Shown here: piece after piece, positions 1 through 5,419 of the stretch
Layout: each line of letters begins with the position of its first letter
Numbering within the stretch: the first letter of the stretch is position 1
NCBI GenBank assembly: GCA_016183225.1
Contig: JACPEZ010000028.1
Coordinates: 1-8,475, forward strand
Direction of reading: 5' to 3'
From: Candidatus Daviesbacteria bacterium
GTDB taxonomy: Bacteria > Patescibacteriota > Microgenomatia > Daviesbacterales > UBA10151
DNA length: 8,475 bases
Notes under the pieces: model-generated
What the model saw: the letters and a program-made list of their open reading frames with translations, nothing else
Told to the model about the DNA's origin: nothing
Databases searched by the model: none
Made by a program: the position numbers and the translations under genes

Positions 1-1203
1 AAAGTCCGACTCTGTTTCTTTGTATCTTTTTTCCAAGTAAGGAATTAAACCTTCAAAATTAGAATCAAAATGAGTCCAGCGGCCCAATCTGTTTTTCCCT
101 TCCACCCTGAATATTTCCTGCTCTGCTCCAAAAAGCAGCACTTTCCTGGACTCTTCGCTATAATTTCCCAGTCTGGTATTTAAATCAAAGCCATATTCCT
201 TTCCCACTGCCTCAATCATTCTGGTAAACCAGGTTTCATGAGTGGCCAGTTTGGCCCAAGGTAAAATTCCCCCCTCGGCAATGGATAAAATGGGGTTTAA
301 AACCAAAGCAGGTTCAATTTTTAAAATGTGGCCCAAACCGGTGCATTTTGAACAGGCCCCATGAGGAGAATTAAAGGAAAAAGTGCGCGGTTCAATTTCC
401 GGTAAAGATAAATTATCAACAGGGCAGGCAAATCTTTCCGAATATAGATGGTCCTGCATTTTTTTAGGATTAGCTGGAAATTCCAAAGAAGCATCCAAAA
501 CATCACTGATAATTACAGAACCCTCCCCCATTTTTAAGGCCGTTTCAACACTCTGATGCAGTCTGGAAAACACAGATTTATCCAATACCAGCCTATCAAC
601 CACTAAATCAATAGTATGCTTATTGGTCTTAATTAAAATAAAATCATCACTTAAATCCCTAACTTGTCCGTCAATTCTTACTTTAGAAAAGCCTTTTTTC
701 TTTAAGTCCTCAAAAAGTTGAGAATACTCCCCTTTTCTGTCTTTAACTATTGGCGATAAAACCATAATTCTTTTTCCGTGAACCTGTTCTACTATCTGTT
801 GCACACTCATTTGGCTAATCTCCCTGCCGCAAATTGGACAATGAGGATGGCCAACCCGGGCAAACAACAACCGTAAATAATCGTATATTTCGGTTGTGGT
901 ACCTACAGTGGAACGGGGATTATGAGAGGCTGATTTTTGGTCAATAGATATGGCCGGAGACAAACCTTCAATATTATCCACATCGGGTTTATCCATTACT
1001 CCCAAAAACTGGCGGGCATAGGCAGACAAACTTTCAACATATCGGCGTTGCCCCTCGGCATATAAAGTGTCAAAAGAAAGGGATGACTTGCCAGAGCCGG
1101 AGATGCCGGTAATAACAATTAACTTGTTTTTGGGAAGCTCAAGATCAATATTTTTTAAATTATGCTCCCTGGCACCCCGTATAATTATTTTGTCAGTAAA
1201 CAT
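1..1203 (-). CDS. uvrA: UvrA, excinuclease ABC subunit A, N-terminal 401 residues (3' end outside window)
   Basis: UvrA is the damage-sensing ATPase of nucleotide excision repair. It loads UvrB onto damaged DNA in the cytoplasm. The start is the ATG at 1203-1201 and the frame stays open to the left edge, giving 401 of roughly 950 residues usual for the family. Visible marks: first Walker A GISGSGKSS at residues 33-41, the conserved YAEGQRRYVESLSAYARQFL stretch at about 48-67, DQKSASHNPRSTVGT at 88-102, a CPIC pair at 122-125, and the first zinc module at about 260-287 ending PHGACSKCTGLG. In that module the usual CPxC opening reads CPVD, so Asp263 stands where the second cysteine is expected. 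No Shine-Dalgarno precedes the start, and an extended -10 promoter sits 11 nt upstream, so the mRNA is probably leaderless or nearly so. The gene follows uvrB on the same strand, separated by the accessory block. Identity is secure. Confidence 0.97.
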   Translation of the reverse strand, partial: MFTDKIIIRGAREHNLKNIDLELPKNKLIVITGISGSGKSSLSFDTLYAEGQRRYVESLSAYARQFLGVMDKPDVDNIEGLSPAISIDQKSASHNPRSTVGTTTEIYDYLRLLFARVGHPHCPICGREISQMSVQQIVEQVHGKRIMVLSPIVKDRKGEYSQLFEDLKKKGFSKVRIDGQVRDLSDDFILIKTNKHTIDLVVDRLVLDKSVFSRLHQSVETALKMGEGSVIISDVLDASLEFPANPKKMQDHLYSERFACPVDNLSLPEIEPRTFSFNSPHGACSKCTGLGHILKIEPALVLNPILSIAEGGILPWAKLATHETWFTRMIEAVGKEYGFDLNTRLGNYSEESRKVLLFGAEQEIFRVEGKNRLGRWTHFDSNFEGLIPYLEKRYKETESDF

Positions 1204-1214
1204 ATGAATGTGTA

Positions 1215-1243
1215 ATTTTACCAGTTTTGGCAATCTTTGGGAA
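1215..1243 (-). promoter_or_regulatory. Putative uvrA promoter (extended -10)
   Basis: On the minus strand a -35-like TTCCCA (1243-1238) is followed after 17 nt by TAAAAT (1220-1215), preceded by TGG, which forms an extended -10. Transcription would start about 4 nt before the uvrA ATG. The element lies inside a repeat that recurs, decayed, at 1928-1959. Prediction from sequence only. Confidence 0.5.
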
Positions 1244-1247
1244 GTCT
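1216..1247. repeat. Short direct repeat, copy 1 (carries uvrA promoter)
   Basis: This 32 bp segment matches 1928-1959 at 26 of 32 positions by direct alignment, with no gaps and in the same orientation. The shared core contains GCAATCTTT and GGAAGTC. It overlaps the predicted uvrA -35 and -10. Together with the uvrB-end repeat next to it (1272-1368) it forms the uvrB-uvrA junction, whose second version is split between 1928-1959 and 2982-3078. Confidence 0.6.
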
Positions 1248-1271
1248 ATAAATTAGTTTCCAACTACATAT

Positions 1272-1368
1272 TTTGTGCGGACACCTTAGAGGTGTACGCA
1301 TAATTATTAAATACTTAATTCCTTAATCTGATCTCGCAGTCTGGCTGCTGCTTCAAAGTCCAAGTTTT
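1272..1368 (-). pseudogene. Orphan duplicate of the uvrB 3' end with its downstream hairpin
   Basis: This segment aligns without gaps to 2982-3078, with 86 of 97 bases identical. Read on the minus strand from 1366 to 1307 it encodes NLDFEAAARLRDQIKELSI and a TAA stop. That is the UvrB C-terminal UVR motif, which in the intact gene reads NLDFESAARLRDQIKELSN. Homology stops at about 1368, so only the last 19 codons are present. Of eight base differences in the coding part, six are synonymous, so the copy diverged while under selection as a working uvrB and was cut off later. It contains the hairpin at 1277-1299. It may be a displaced native uvrB end, or an imported end from a relative. Confidence 0.85.
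1277..1299. other. Hairpin downstream of the uvrB remnant
   Basis: A 10 bp stem with one mismatch (G1280 against A1296) surrounds a TAG loop. It matches the perfect hairpin at 2987-3009 after the intact uvrB. No U-run follows on either strand, so intrinsic termination is doubtful. It could be an mRNA 3'-end structure or part of a recombination site. Confidence 0.55.
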
Positions 1369-1369
1369 G

Positions 1370-1378
1370 TGTTATAAT
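1370..1378 (+). promoter_or_regulatory. Consensus extended -10 promoter for the toxin-antitoxin-like pair
   Basis: TGTTATAAT is a perfect extended -10 (TGnTATAAT), and no convincing -35 precedes it. It begins within two bases of the end of the uvrB-end repeat. Transcription would start near 1385, exactly at an in-frame GTG, which favours a leaderless start there. Confidence 0.55.
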
Positions 1379-1384
1379 TATGGA

Positions 1385-1705
1385 GTGGCTATTGATGAAT
1401 ACTTTAAAATCAAAACGCCACTTGGCATTACAATCAGGACAACAAAGAATTATTGGCAGCGGATTGTTACTACCAAACATCCAAGTATTGCCAGATACGA
1501 ATCGGAAGTTAAAAAAACTCTAAAAGGACCTGATCAAATCAGACGCAGTACGCAAGATGAAAGAGTGCACTTATACTATAAAAGTATTGGCAGGGTTAGT
1601 ATATGCGTTGTAGCGGATCATTTTAGCGAAAAGGAAGGATACTTGATAACAACGTATCTGACTGATAGAATTAAGGAAGGAGAACAAATTTATGTCAAAA
1701 ATTAA
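1385..1705 (+). CDS. Putative RelE/barnase-like (PBECR/DUF4258-like) nuclease toxin
   Basis: This is a small soluble protein of 106 residues if started at GTG 1385 (MAIDEYFKIK...). The frame is open back to a TTG at 1367, but that codon lies upstream of the predicted transcription start and has no ribosome site. The pattern W-x-x-I-x-x-x-KHP (residues 24-33), then E-x-x-V-x-x-x-L-x-x-P-D-x-I (40-52), LYY (63-65), and a CVVADHF strand with ITTYLTDRI (74-96) resembles small phage-type RelE/EndoU/barnase-fold nucleases. The family assignment is from memory and not proven. The next gene overlaps it by 14 nt and encodes a DUF2283 protein, which I recall as a frequent partner of such genes. That arrangement suggests a toxin with its antitoxin. 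The pair lies just past the truncated uvrB end, so it was probably acquired. Confidence 0.6.
   Translation: MAIDEYFKIKTPLGITIRTTKNYWQRIVTTKHPSIARYESEVKKTLKGPDQIRRSTQDERVHLYYKSIGRVSICVVADHFSEKEGYLITTYLTDRIKEGEQIYVKN
1673..1683 (+). promoter_or_regulatory. Strong Shine-Dalgarno inside the upstream gene
   Basis: AAGGAAGGAGA lies 8 nt before the ATG at 1692, within the coding sequence of the preceding gene. It decides the start of the DUF2283 gene and fits coupled translation. It is the only strong Shine-Dalgarno I see in the window, and it serves an operon-internal gene; the promoter-proximal genes lack one. Confidence 0.7.
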
Positions 1706-1922
1706 AATGTTTTATGATTCAAAAGGGAAAACTTTAAGCGTGTGGTTTGATGACCCTACAAAAGAAACTTTAAGCGAGGAGGCTGGAGACGGGGTTATTT
1801 TAAGCAAGGATAAAACAGGAAAAGTTATTGGATTTGAAAAATTATATGTAGATTTTCCCCAAAAAACTGTATCGCGAAAATCTGAAAAAATTTTGCAATT
1901 TCCCGTATTCAACTGGCAATAA
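1692..1922 (+). CDS. DUF2283 family protein, putative antitoxin
   Basis: This 76-residue protein shows the DUF2283 pattern: FYDSKGKTLSVWF near the start (residues 7-19), an acidic stretch SEEAGDGVIL (28-37), and KTGKVIGFEKLYV (41-53). Biochemical function of the family is not established. Small size and 14 nt overlap with the putative nuclease suggest a cognate antitoxin or immunity partner, which is inference. The tail after residue 55 (PQKTVSRKSEKILQFPVF) is basic and not part of the recognisable core. A decayed copy of the uvrA promoter repeat starts 5 bases after the stop codon. Confidence 0.75.
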   Translation: MSKIKMFYDSKGKTLSVWFDDPTKETLSEEAGDGVILSKDKTGKVIGFEKLYVDFPQKTVSRKSEKILQFPVFNWQ

Positions 1923-1927
1923 ATTTC

Positions 1928-1959
1928 TTTTACCCCATTTTGCAATCTTTTGGAAGTCC
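1928..1959. repeat. Short direct repeat, copy 2 (decayed uvrA promoter)
   Basis: Matches 1216-1247 at 26 of 32 positions. On the minus strand the -35 equivalent is TTCCAA and the -10 equivalent is TAAAAG, at the same 17 nt spacing, but the TG extension and the final T of the -10 are lost. It now points into the 3' end of the DUF2283 gene, so it looks like the remains of a promoter that lost its gene. Confidence 0.55.
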
Positions 1960-1972
1960 TTACCGCTAATTG

Positions 1973-2009
1973 ACAATTCAATTGTAAGTTGAGACACTGA
2001 GAATATAAA
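1973..2009 (+). promoter_or_regulatory. Possible promoter and palindrome before the membrane-protein gene
   Basis: TTGTAA (1982-1987) and TATAAA (2004-2009) are 16 nt apart and would place transcription start at or just before the ATG at 2014. An odd palindrome with 6 bp arms around one base, ACAATT-C-AATTGT (1973-1985), overlaps the -35 and could be an operator. Both are weak predictions in AT-rich DNA. Confidence 0.3.
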
Positions 2010-2013
2010 AGTA

Positions 2014-2922
2014 ATGAGGAAAAAAACAAAAATAAATGCAGTTGGAATTATTGTAGGTCTTCTCTTTTTAGGGCTTGTTGTATTTCTTTTTAAAGCATCA
2101 CAAACAAAAAATAGTTCAGGATTATTTCAAGGTATTGTTCTATTGGGTGGTATTGGGCTTTTATTTATCTTTTTATCGTTAAAGGGAAAAAGTACTTCTT
2201 CTATTTTCAACACTGACGTAGGATCTTCAATGGGCCTTGAAAAAGGAGCAGATATGGGTGCTTATCTAAAACTTGTAATGTGGTCTTTTTTTAAGTCTCT
2301 TCTGATCATTTTCCCTATTCTTGTTTTTCTTCAGATACATTATAAAAGTTCTGAAATAAACTCACTAGATAATAAAATTGCTTGTATGCTTCACTATAAT
2401 TGTGTAAAAAAAGATAGCTACGAATCGATGACCTTTAAACCTTACGATGAAAGAGCTAGGAATTATACCAGTGATAACTATAAATTCTTTTTCACTTATC
2501 CAACCTCATGGCAAGTAAATTACAGAAAAAATACTGAGGTCACCAAACAAAATAAAGTTCATTGGGACTTTAAAATAAACCCTATTCAATCCCCTTCTAA
2601 AGGCGCAAGTGACATTTCTGGTCCAGCTGATATGTACATAGATTTAATCTATCCTAGTTATTATAGAATTGATTATTATATTGAGGATATTCTTAAGTTA
2701 GATCCTAAAATCGTTACATGGGAAGAGAAAAAAATGGAAGAAAAGAAGTGGTATTACCTATCAAAAGGGCCAACAGGTTTTATTCCTCATTATATGATTG
2801 CCGAATGGCTTGGCGGACATACTACAGCAGCTTATGTGATTGGATTTACAAATACTGAAAAAGAGGTTGAAAATAAAATTATTAAATATCTTTTAAATTA
2901 CGGATTAGCTCGCTTCTGGTAG
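2014..2922 (+). CDS. Unrecognised three-helix membrane protein with an extracytoplasmic domain
   Basis: I do not recognise this 302-residue protein as a named family. It has a basic N-terminus (MRKKTK) and three hydrophobic segments at about 8-27, 37-56 and 86-108. With the N-terminus inside, the C-terminal two thirds would lie outside the membrane. That part holds two cysteines (124 and 130) that could pair, then SDNYKFFFTYPTSWQV (153-168). The Y/F-x-F-x-YPxxW pattern resembles PsbP/DcrB-like domains often seen in CPR surface proteins, a weak resemblance only. No Shine-Dalgarno precedes the ATG, so a leaderless start is possible. The gene sits between the decayed uvrA promoter copy and the hairpin behind uvrB, inside the accessory block, and appears richer in AT than its neighbours. 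A surface or envelope role is inference. Confidence 0.65.
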   Translation: MRKKTKINAVGIIVGLLFLGLVVFLFKASQTKNSSGLFQGIVLLGGIGLLFIFLSLKGKSTSSIFNTDVGSSMGLEKGADMGAYLKLVMWSFFKSLLIIFPILVFLQIHYKSSEINSLDNKIACMLHYNCVKKDSYESMTFKPYDERARNYTSDNYKFFFTYPTSWQVNYRKNTEVTKQNKVHWDFKINPIQSPSKGASDISGPADMYIDLIYPSYYRIDYYIEDILKLDPKIVTWEEKKMEEKKWYYLSKGPTGFIPHYMIAEWLGGHTTAAYVIGFTNTEKEVENKIIKYLLNYGLARFW

Positions 2923-2981
2923 CCTCAGCGAACAATAAAGTTGTGCTATCCACTTGCCTGAAGTTTTGAAAAATTTTATAG

Positions 2982-3078
2982 TTTGTGCGTACACCTTAGA
3001 GGTGTACGCGTATTTATTAATTACTTAATTCCTTAATTTGATCTCTTAATCTGGCTGCTGATTCAAAGTCCAGATTTT
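2982..3078. repeat. Direct repeat copy at the end of intact uvrB
   Basis: This is the partner of 1272-1368 (86 of 97 identical, offset 1710 bp). It covers the last 20 codons of uvrB, the stop codon and the hairpin beyond it. The two copies bracket the accessory genes in direct orientation. Confidence 0.85.
2987..3009. terminator. Perfect hairpin after uvrB, possible terminator
   Basis: GCGTACACCT (2987-2996) pairs perfectly with AGGTGTACGC (3000-3009) around a TAG loop, beginning 8 nt after the uvrB stop codon. The minus-strand transcript continues ACAAACUAUAAAA, without the U-run of a classical intrinsic terminator, and the plus strand has only GTATTTATT. Its position between converging genes (2014-2922 and uvrB) fits a bidirectional 3'-end structure. 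Its conservation in the orphan copy argues that it matters. Confidence 0.4.
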
Positions 3079-4996
3079 CCGCTGCTTGCTTCATCTGTTG
3101 TTTTAACAGCTTTACAAGGCCGGGCCTTGCAGCCTTAGGTATATCATCTATTGTCAAAATCTCTTTTCCTGTTTTTTCCTCTATTTTTTCAATTAAACGC
3201 TCCCTCAAAGGCTTAATAATACTTTTGGGAATAATGTTGTGTTTTTTATTGTAAGCTTCCTGAACTTTTCTACGGCGGTTTACCTCATCTATGGCTGCTT
3301 TCATGGAACCGGTGATAGTATCGGCATACATGATTACTTTGCCGTTTATATGCCTTGCAGCCCTTCCCATGACCTGAATTAAACTTGTCCGTGACCTTAA
3401 AAACCCTTCTTTATCCGCATCCAAAATAGCAACTAAGGATACTTCCGGCAAATCCAAACCTTCGCGAAGCAGATTTATTCCCACTAAAACATCATATTCG
3501 CCCAAACGGAGCGAGTGTAAAATATCACTTCTTTCCAGAGTTTTAATATCCGAATGCAGATAATGAACCTTGATATTCCTATCTTTAAGATAATCTGCCA
3601 AGTCCTCGGCATTTCTTTTAGTCAAAGTAGTAACAAGAACTCTTTCTTGACTCTTGACTCTAGTCTCTATTTCTTTAATAAGATTTTCTATCTGTCCTTT
3701 TATTGGCCTGACATCAATTTGCGGGTCCAAAAGTCCTGTTGGCCTGATTAATTGCTCTACTACTTGATCGGATAAACTTAACTCGTACTCATCAGGAGTG
3801 GCTGAAGTATAAATTGCCTGCTTGACTCTTCTTTGAAATTCATCAAATTTTAAGGGCCTGTTGTCCAAAGCAGAGGGCAATCTAAATCCAAATTCTATTA
3901 AAGTTTCTTTTCTGGATCTATCCCCGTTATACATACCCCTGATTTGAGGCAAAGTAATATGTGACTCATCAATAATAACTAAATAATCCTGAGGGAAATA
4001 ATTAAGTAATGTATATGGAGGCTCCCCGGGTTTTCTGCCATCAAAATATCTGGAATAATTCTCTATGCCATTGCAATATCCGTACTGCCTGATCATTTCC
4101 AAATCATATTGAGTTTTTTGTTCAAGTCGCTGTGCTTCCACCAACCTCCCGCTTGACTCTAGACTCTTGACTCTAGCGACTAAATCTCTTTCAATTTGTT
4201 TTATTCCGGGTTTTAGCCTTTGCTCCGGAGTAATATAATGCTTGGCCGGATAAATAATCTGCGTTCCTTTTAAAATTTCCGTATTGCCTGTAACTATTTC
4301 TAATTTACTTACTTTTTCCACCATGTCACCTATAAACTGTAACCTAAAACCGTTGTCCAGATATGAAGGAAAAATATCCAAAGTGTCACCCCGCACCCTG
4401 TAAGTTCCCCGTTTAAAGTCAACGTCATTTCTCTCGTAATACATTTTCTGCAGAATTTTCATTACTGCTTGCATAGCTGGCCTGCCTGCCGGCAGGCAGG
4501 TTTTCATGCCCTGGCCGATTTCCAAAATAGCCTGACCATATTCAATAGGTGAACCAAGGTTATAAATGCAGGAAACAGAAGCCACCACAATCACATCCCG
4601 GCGGGTCAAAAGCGAAGCAGTAGTAGAAAGCCGTAATTTTTCTATTTCCTCATTGATAGAGGCATCTTTTTCAATGTATGTGTCACTTTGGGGAATATAA
4701 GCTTCGGGCTGGTAATAATCATAGTAAGACACAAAATATTCTACGGCATTCTGGGGAAATAAACTTTTAAACTCCTGGGCCAGTTGCCCTGCCAGAGTTT
4801 TATTGTGGGAAATTACCAGAGTTGGCCGCTGCACTTTTTGGATGACATTAGCCATGGTAAAAGTTTTACCCGATCCTGTAACCCCCAAAAGAACCTGATG
4901 AGGCATGCCTTTTTCCAAACCGTTTACTAATTTAGATATTGCCTGCGGCTGATCCCCGGTTGCCTTAAAATCAGAAATTATCTTAAACTTTGCCAT
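3017..4996 (-). CDS. uvrB: UvrB, excinuclease ABC subunit B
   Basis: UvrB is the helicase-like subunit that takes damaged DNA from UvrA and recruits UvrC for incision. All 659 residues are present, close to the family norm. Visible marks: Walker A GVTGSGKT (38-45), the beta-hairpin region YFVSYYDYYQPEAYIPQSDT (87-106), the UvrA-contacting domain with RGTYRVRGD (196-204), IIDESH (341-346), SATP (398-401), LHSDIKTLER (480-489), GINLLREGLDLPE (506-518), QVMGRAARH (541-549), and a C-terminal UVR motif (641-656) for UvrC contact. A CLPAGRPA insert at 167-174 comes from a palindromic DNA repeat and makes this region about 7 residues longer than Bacillus UvrB as I recall it. Two short-repeat tracts fall at residues ~276-282 and ~446-452 without changing length. 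There is no Shine-Dalgarno, and a TATAAT lies 8 nt before the ATG, so the mRNA is probably leaderless. uvrA follows after the accessory block. Confidence 0.97.
   Translation of the reverse strand: MAKFKIISDFKATGDQPQAISKLVNGLEKGMPHQVLLGVTGSGKTFTMANVIQKVQRPTLVISHNKTLAGQLAQEFKSLFPQNAVEYFVSYYDYYQPEAYIPQSDTYIEKDASINEEIEKLRLSTTASLLTRRDVIVVASVSCIYNLGSPIEYGQAILEIGQGMKTCLPAGRPAMQAVMKILQKMYYERNDVDFKRGTYRVRGDTLDIFPSYLDNGFRLQFIGDMVEKVSKLEIVTGNTEILKGTQIIYPAKHYITPEQRLKPGIKQIERDLVARVKSLESSGRLVEAQRLEQKTQYDLEMIRQYGYCNGIENYSRYFDGRKPGEPPYTLLNYFPQDYLVIIDESHITLPQIRGMYNGDRSRKETLIEFGFRLPSALDNRPLKFDEFQRRVKQAIYTSATPDEYELSLSDQVVEQLIRPTGLLDPQIDVRPIKGQIENLIKEIETRVKSQERVLVTTLTKRNAEDLADYLKDRNIKVHYLHSDIKTLERSDILHSLRLGEYDVLVGINLLREGLDLPEVSLVAILDADKEGFLRSRTSLIQVMGRAARHINGKVIMYADTITGSMKAAIDEVNRRRKVQEAYNKKHNIIPKSIIKPLRERLIEKIEEKTGKEILTIDDIPKAARPGLVKLLKQQMKQAAENLDFESAARLRDQIKELSN
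3646..3663. repeat. GACTCTT heptamer tract inside uvrB, copy 1
   Basis: CTTGACTCTTGACTCTAG shares an identical 15 nt core (3649-3663) with 4162-4176. It encodes part of TRVKSQER on the minus strand, just before the conserved VLVTTLTKR, at the position where other UvrBs have an unrelated charged linker. Confidence 0.6.
4152..4176. repeat. GACTCTT heptamer tract inside uvrB, copy 2
   Basis: The tract is built of CTTGACT/CTAGACT-like heptamers, about 3.5 units, with 17 of 18 bases matching copy 1 over 4159-4176. It encodes RVKSLESSG on the minus strand, before the conserved LVEAQRLEQ. The reading frame and the apparent length of UvrB are kept. Confidence 0.6.
4481..4500. repeat. 20 bp perfect palindrome inserted in frame in uvrB
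   Basis: CCTGCCTGCCGGCAGGCAGG is its own reverse complement and far richer in GC than the surrounding gene. On the minus strand it is read as CLPAGR, residues 167-172 of UvrB. Comparison with the Bacillus-type sequence from memory suggests about 7 extra residues here, roughly the palindrome plus one base. I recall CLPAGRQAG-like inserts in many CPR proteins, comparable to Rickettsia palindromic elements. That comparison is from memory. Confidence 0.8.
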
Positions 4997-5004
4997 AACA
5001 AATC

Positions 5005-5034
5005 ATTATACGAGGATTTGACCAACTATCGCAA
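5005..5034 (-). promoter_or_regulatory. Putative uvrB promoter
   Basis: On the minus strand TTGCGA (5034-5029) and a perfect TATAAT (5010-5005) are 18 nt apart. Transcription would start about 2 nt before the uvrB ATG, giving a nearly leaderless mRNA. The -35 overlaps the end of the broken upstream gene. No LexA-type dyad is visible. Confidence 0.55.
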
Positions 5035-5400
5035 AAGAGCTATCTTTTTTGCGCGTAGTCCGGAAAGCCGATCACGAGGTATTCTACCCAAATCAATTAC
5101 CTCCAAATATATAGTTTCCAATCCATGATTACCTAAATTAGGGTAAACAGCCTCGAGAACAAATCCTAAAAGACTACTTGCTTCTTTAGGGTCGTCTCCA
5201 CAAACAACATAATCCTCCCACCACATCGGATACTCTACAAATACTCTTCGTTCACCAATAATTACAATACTTTCTTTAGAACCTGTTCTATCTAATTAAC
5301 CTCTTGGTATTTCTAAAGCATTCATTACAGGTTCCCAGGTTCTTCTTGGAACCCGTGATCCACGCCCTCTTGTATTTCTATCCGAATGTTCTGGATTCAT
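5026..5400 (-). pseudogene. Unknown small gene interrupted by an in-frame TAA
   Basis: From ATG 5400 the frame reads MNPEHSDRNTRGRGSRVPRR... for 34 codons, meets TAA at 5298-5296, and then continues open in the same frame for 89 codons to a TAG at 5026. The second part (LDRTGSKESIVIIGERRVF..., then MWWEDYVVCGDDPKEAS... from an ATG at 5226) looks like ordinary protein, and no frame change is needed. I do not recognise the family. A consensus promoter (5443-5448 and 5420-5425) lies directly upstream, so the gene was or still is expressed. A single nonsense mutation is the simplest explanation. The 66-residue piece from 5226 could still be made by internal initiation, although no ribosome site is evident. 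The gene is divergent from lexA and upstream of uvrB, so it may belong to the same damage-response group, which is inference. Confidence 0.5.
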
Positions 5401-5419
5401 ATTCAAATTAATAGAGTGG

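Noticed and set aside
1970..1975. Perfect TTGACA before the membrane-protein gene
   Set aside because: No -10 box occurs at 16-18 nt; the nearest TATAAA is 28 nt away.
1272..3078. Composite transposon or integron with ~97 bp terminal repeats
   Set aside because: No transposase, integrase or short target duplication is visible, and the repeats are gene-end sequence, so a duplicated or imported junction fits better.
3554..3751. Plus-strand open frame inside uvrB
   Set aside because: It is antisense to conserved UvrB helicase motifs and has no promoter, ribosome site or recognisable product.
5279..5290. AGAAC-CT-GTTCT dyad, similar to a Gram-positive LexA box
   Set aside because: The spacer is 2 rather than 4 bases, and it lies inside the broken gene about 120 bases downstream of its promoter, not at a promoter.
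5296..5298. Recoding of stop codons (alternative genetic code)
   Set aside because: TAA terminates several other genes in the window, and known CPR recoding concerns TGA, so the in-frame TAA is not explained this way.
5331..5352. GGTTC/GAACC inverted repeats
   Set aside because: They lie in coding sequence of the broken gene (arginine, tryptophan and glutamate codons), have short arms, and are not at an expected operator position.
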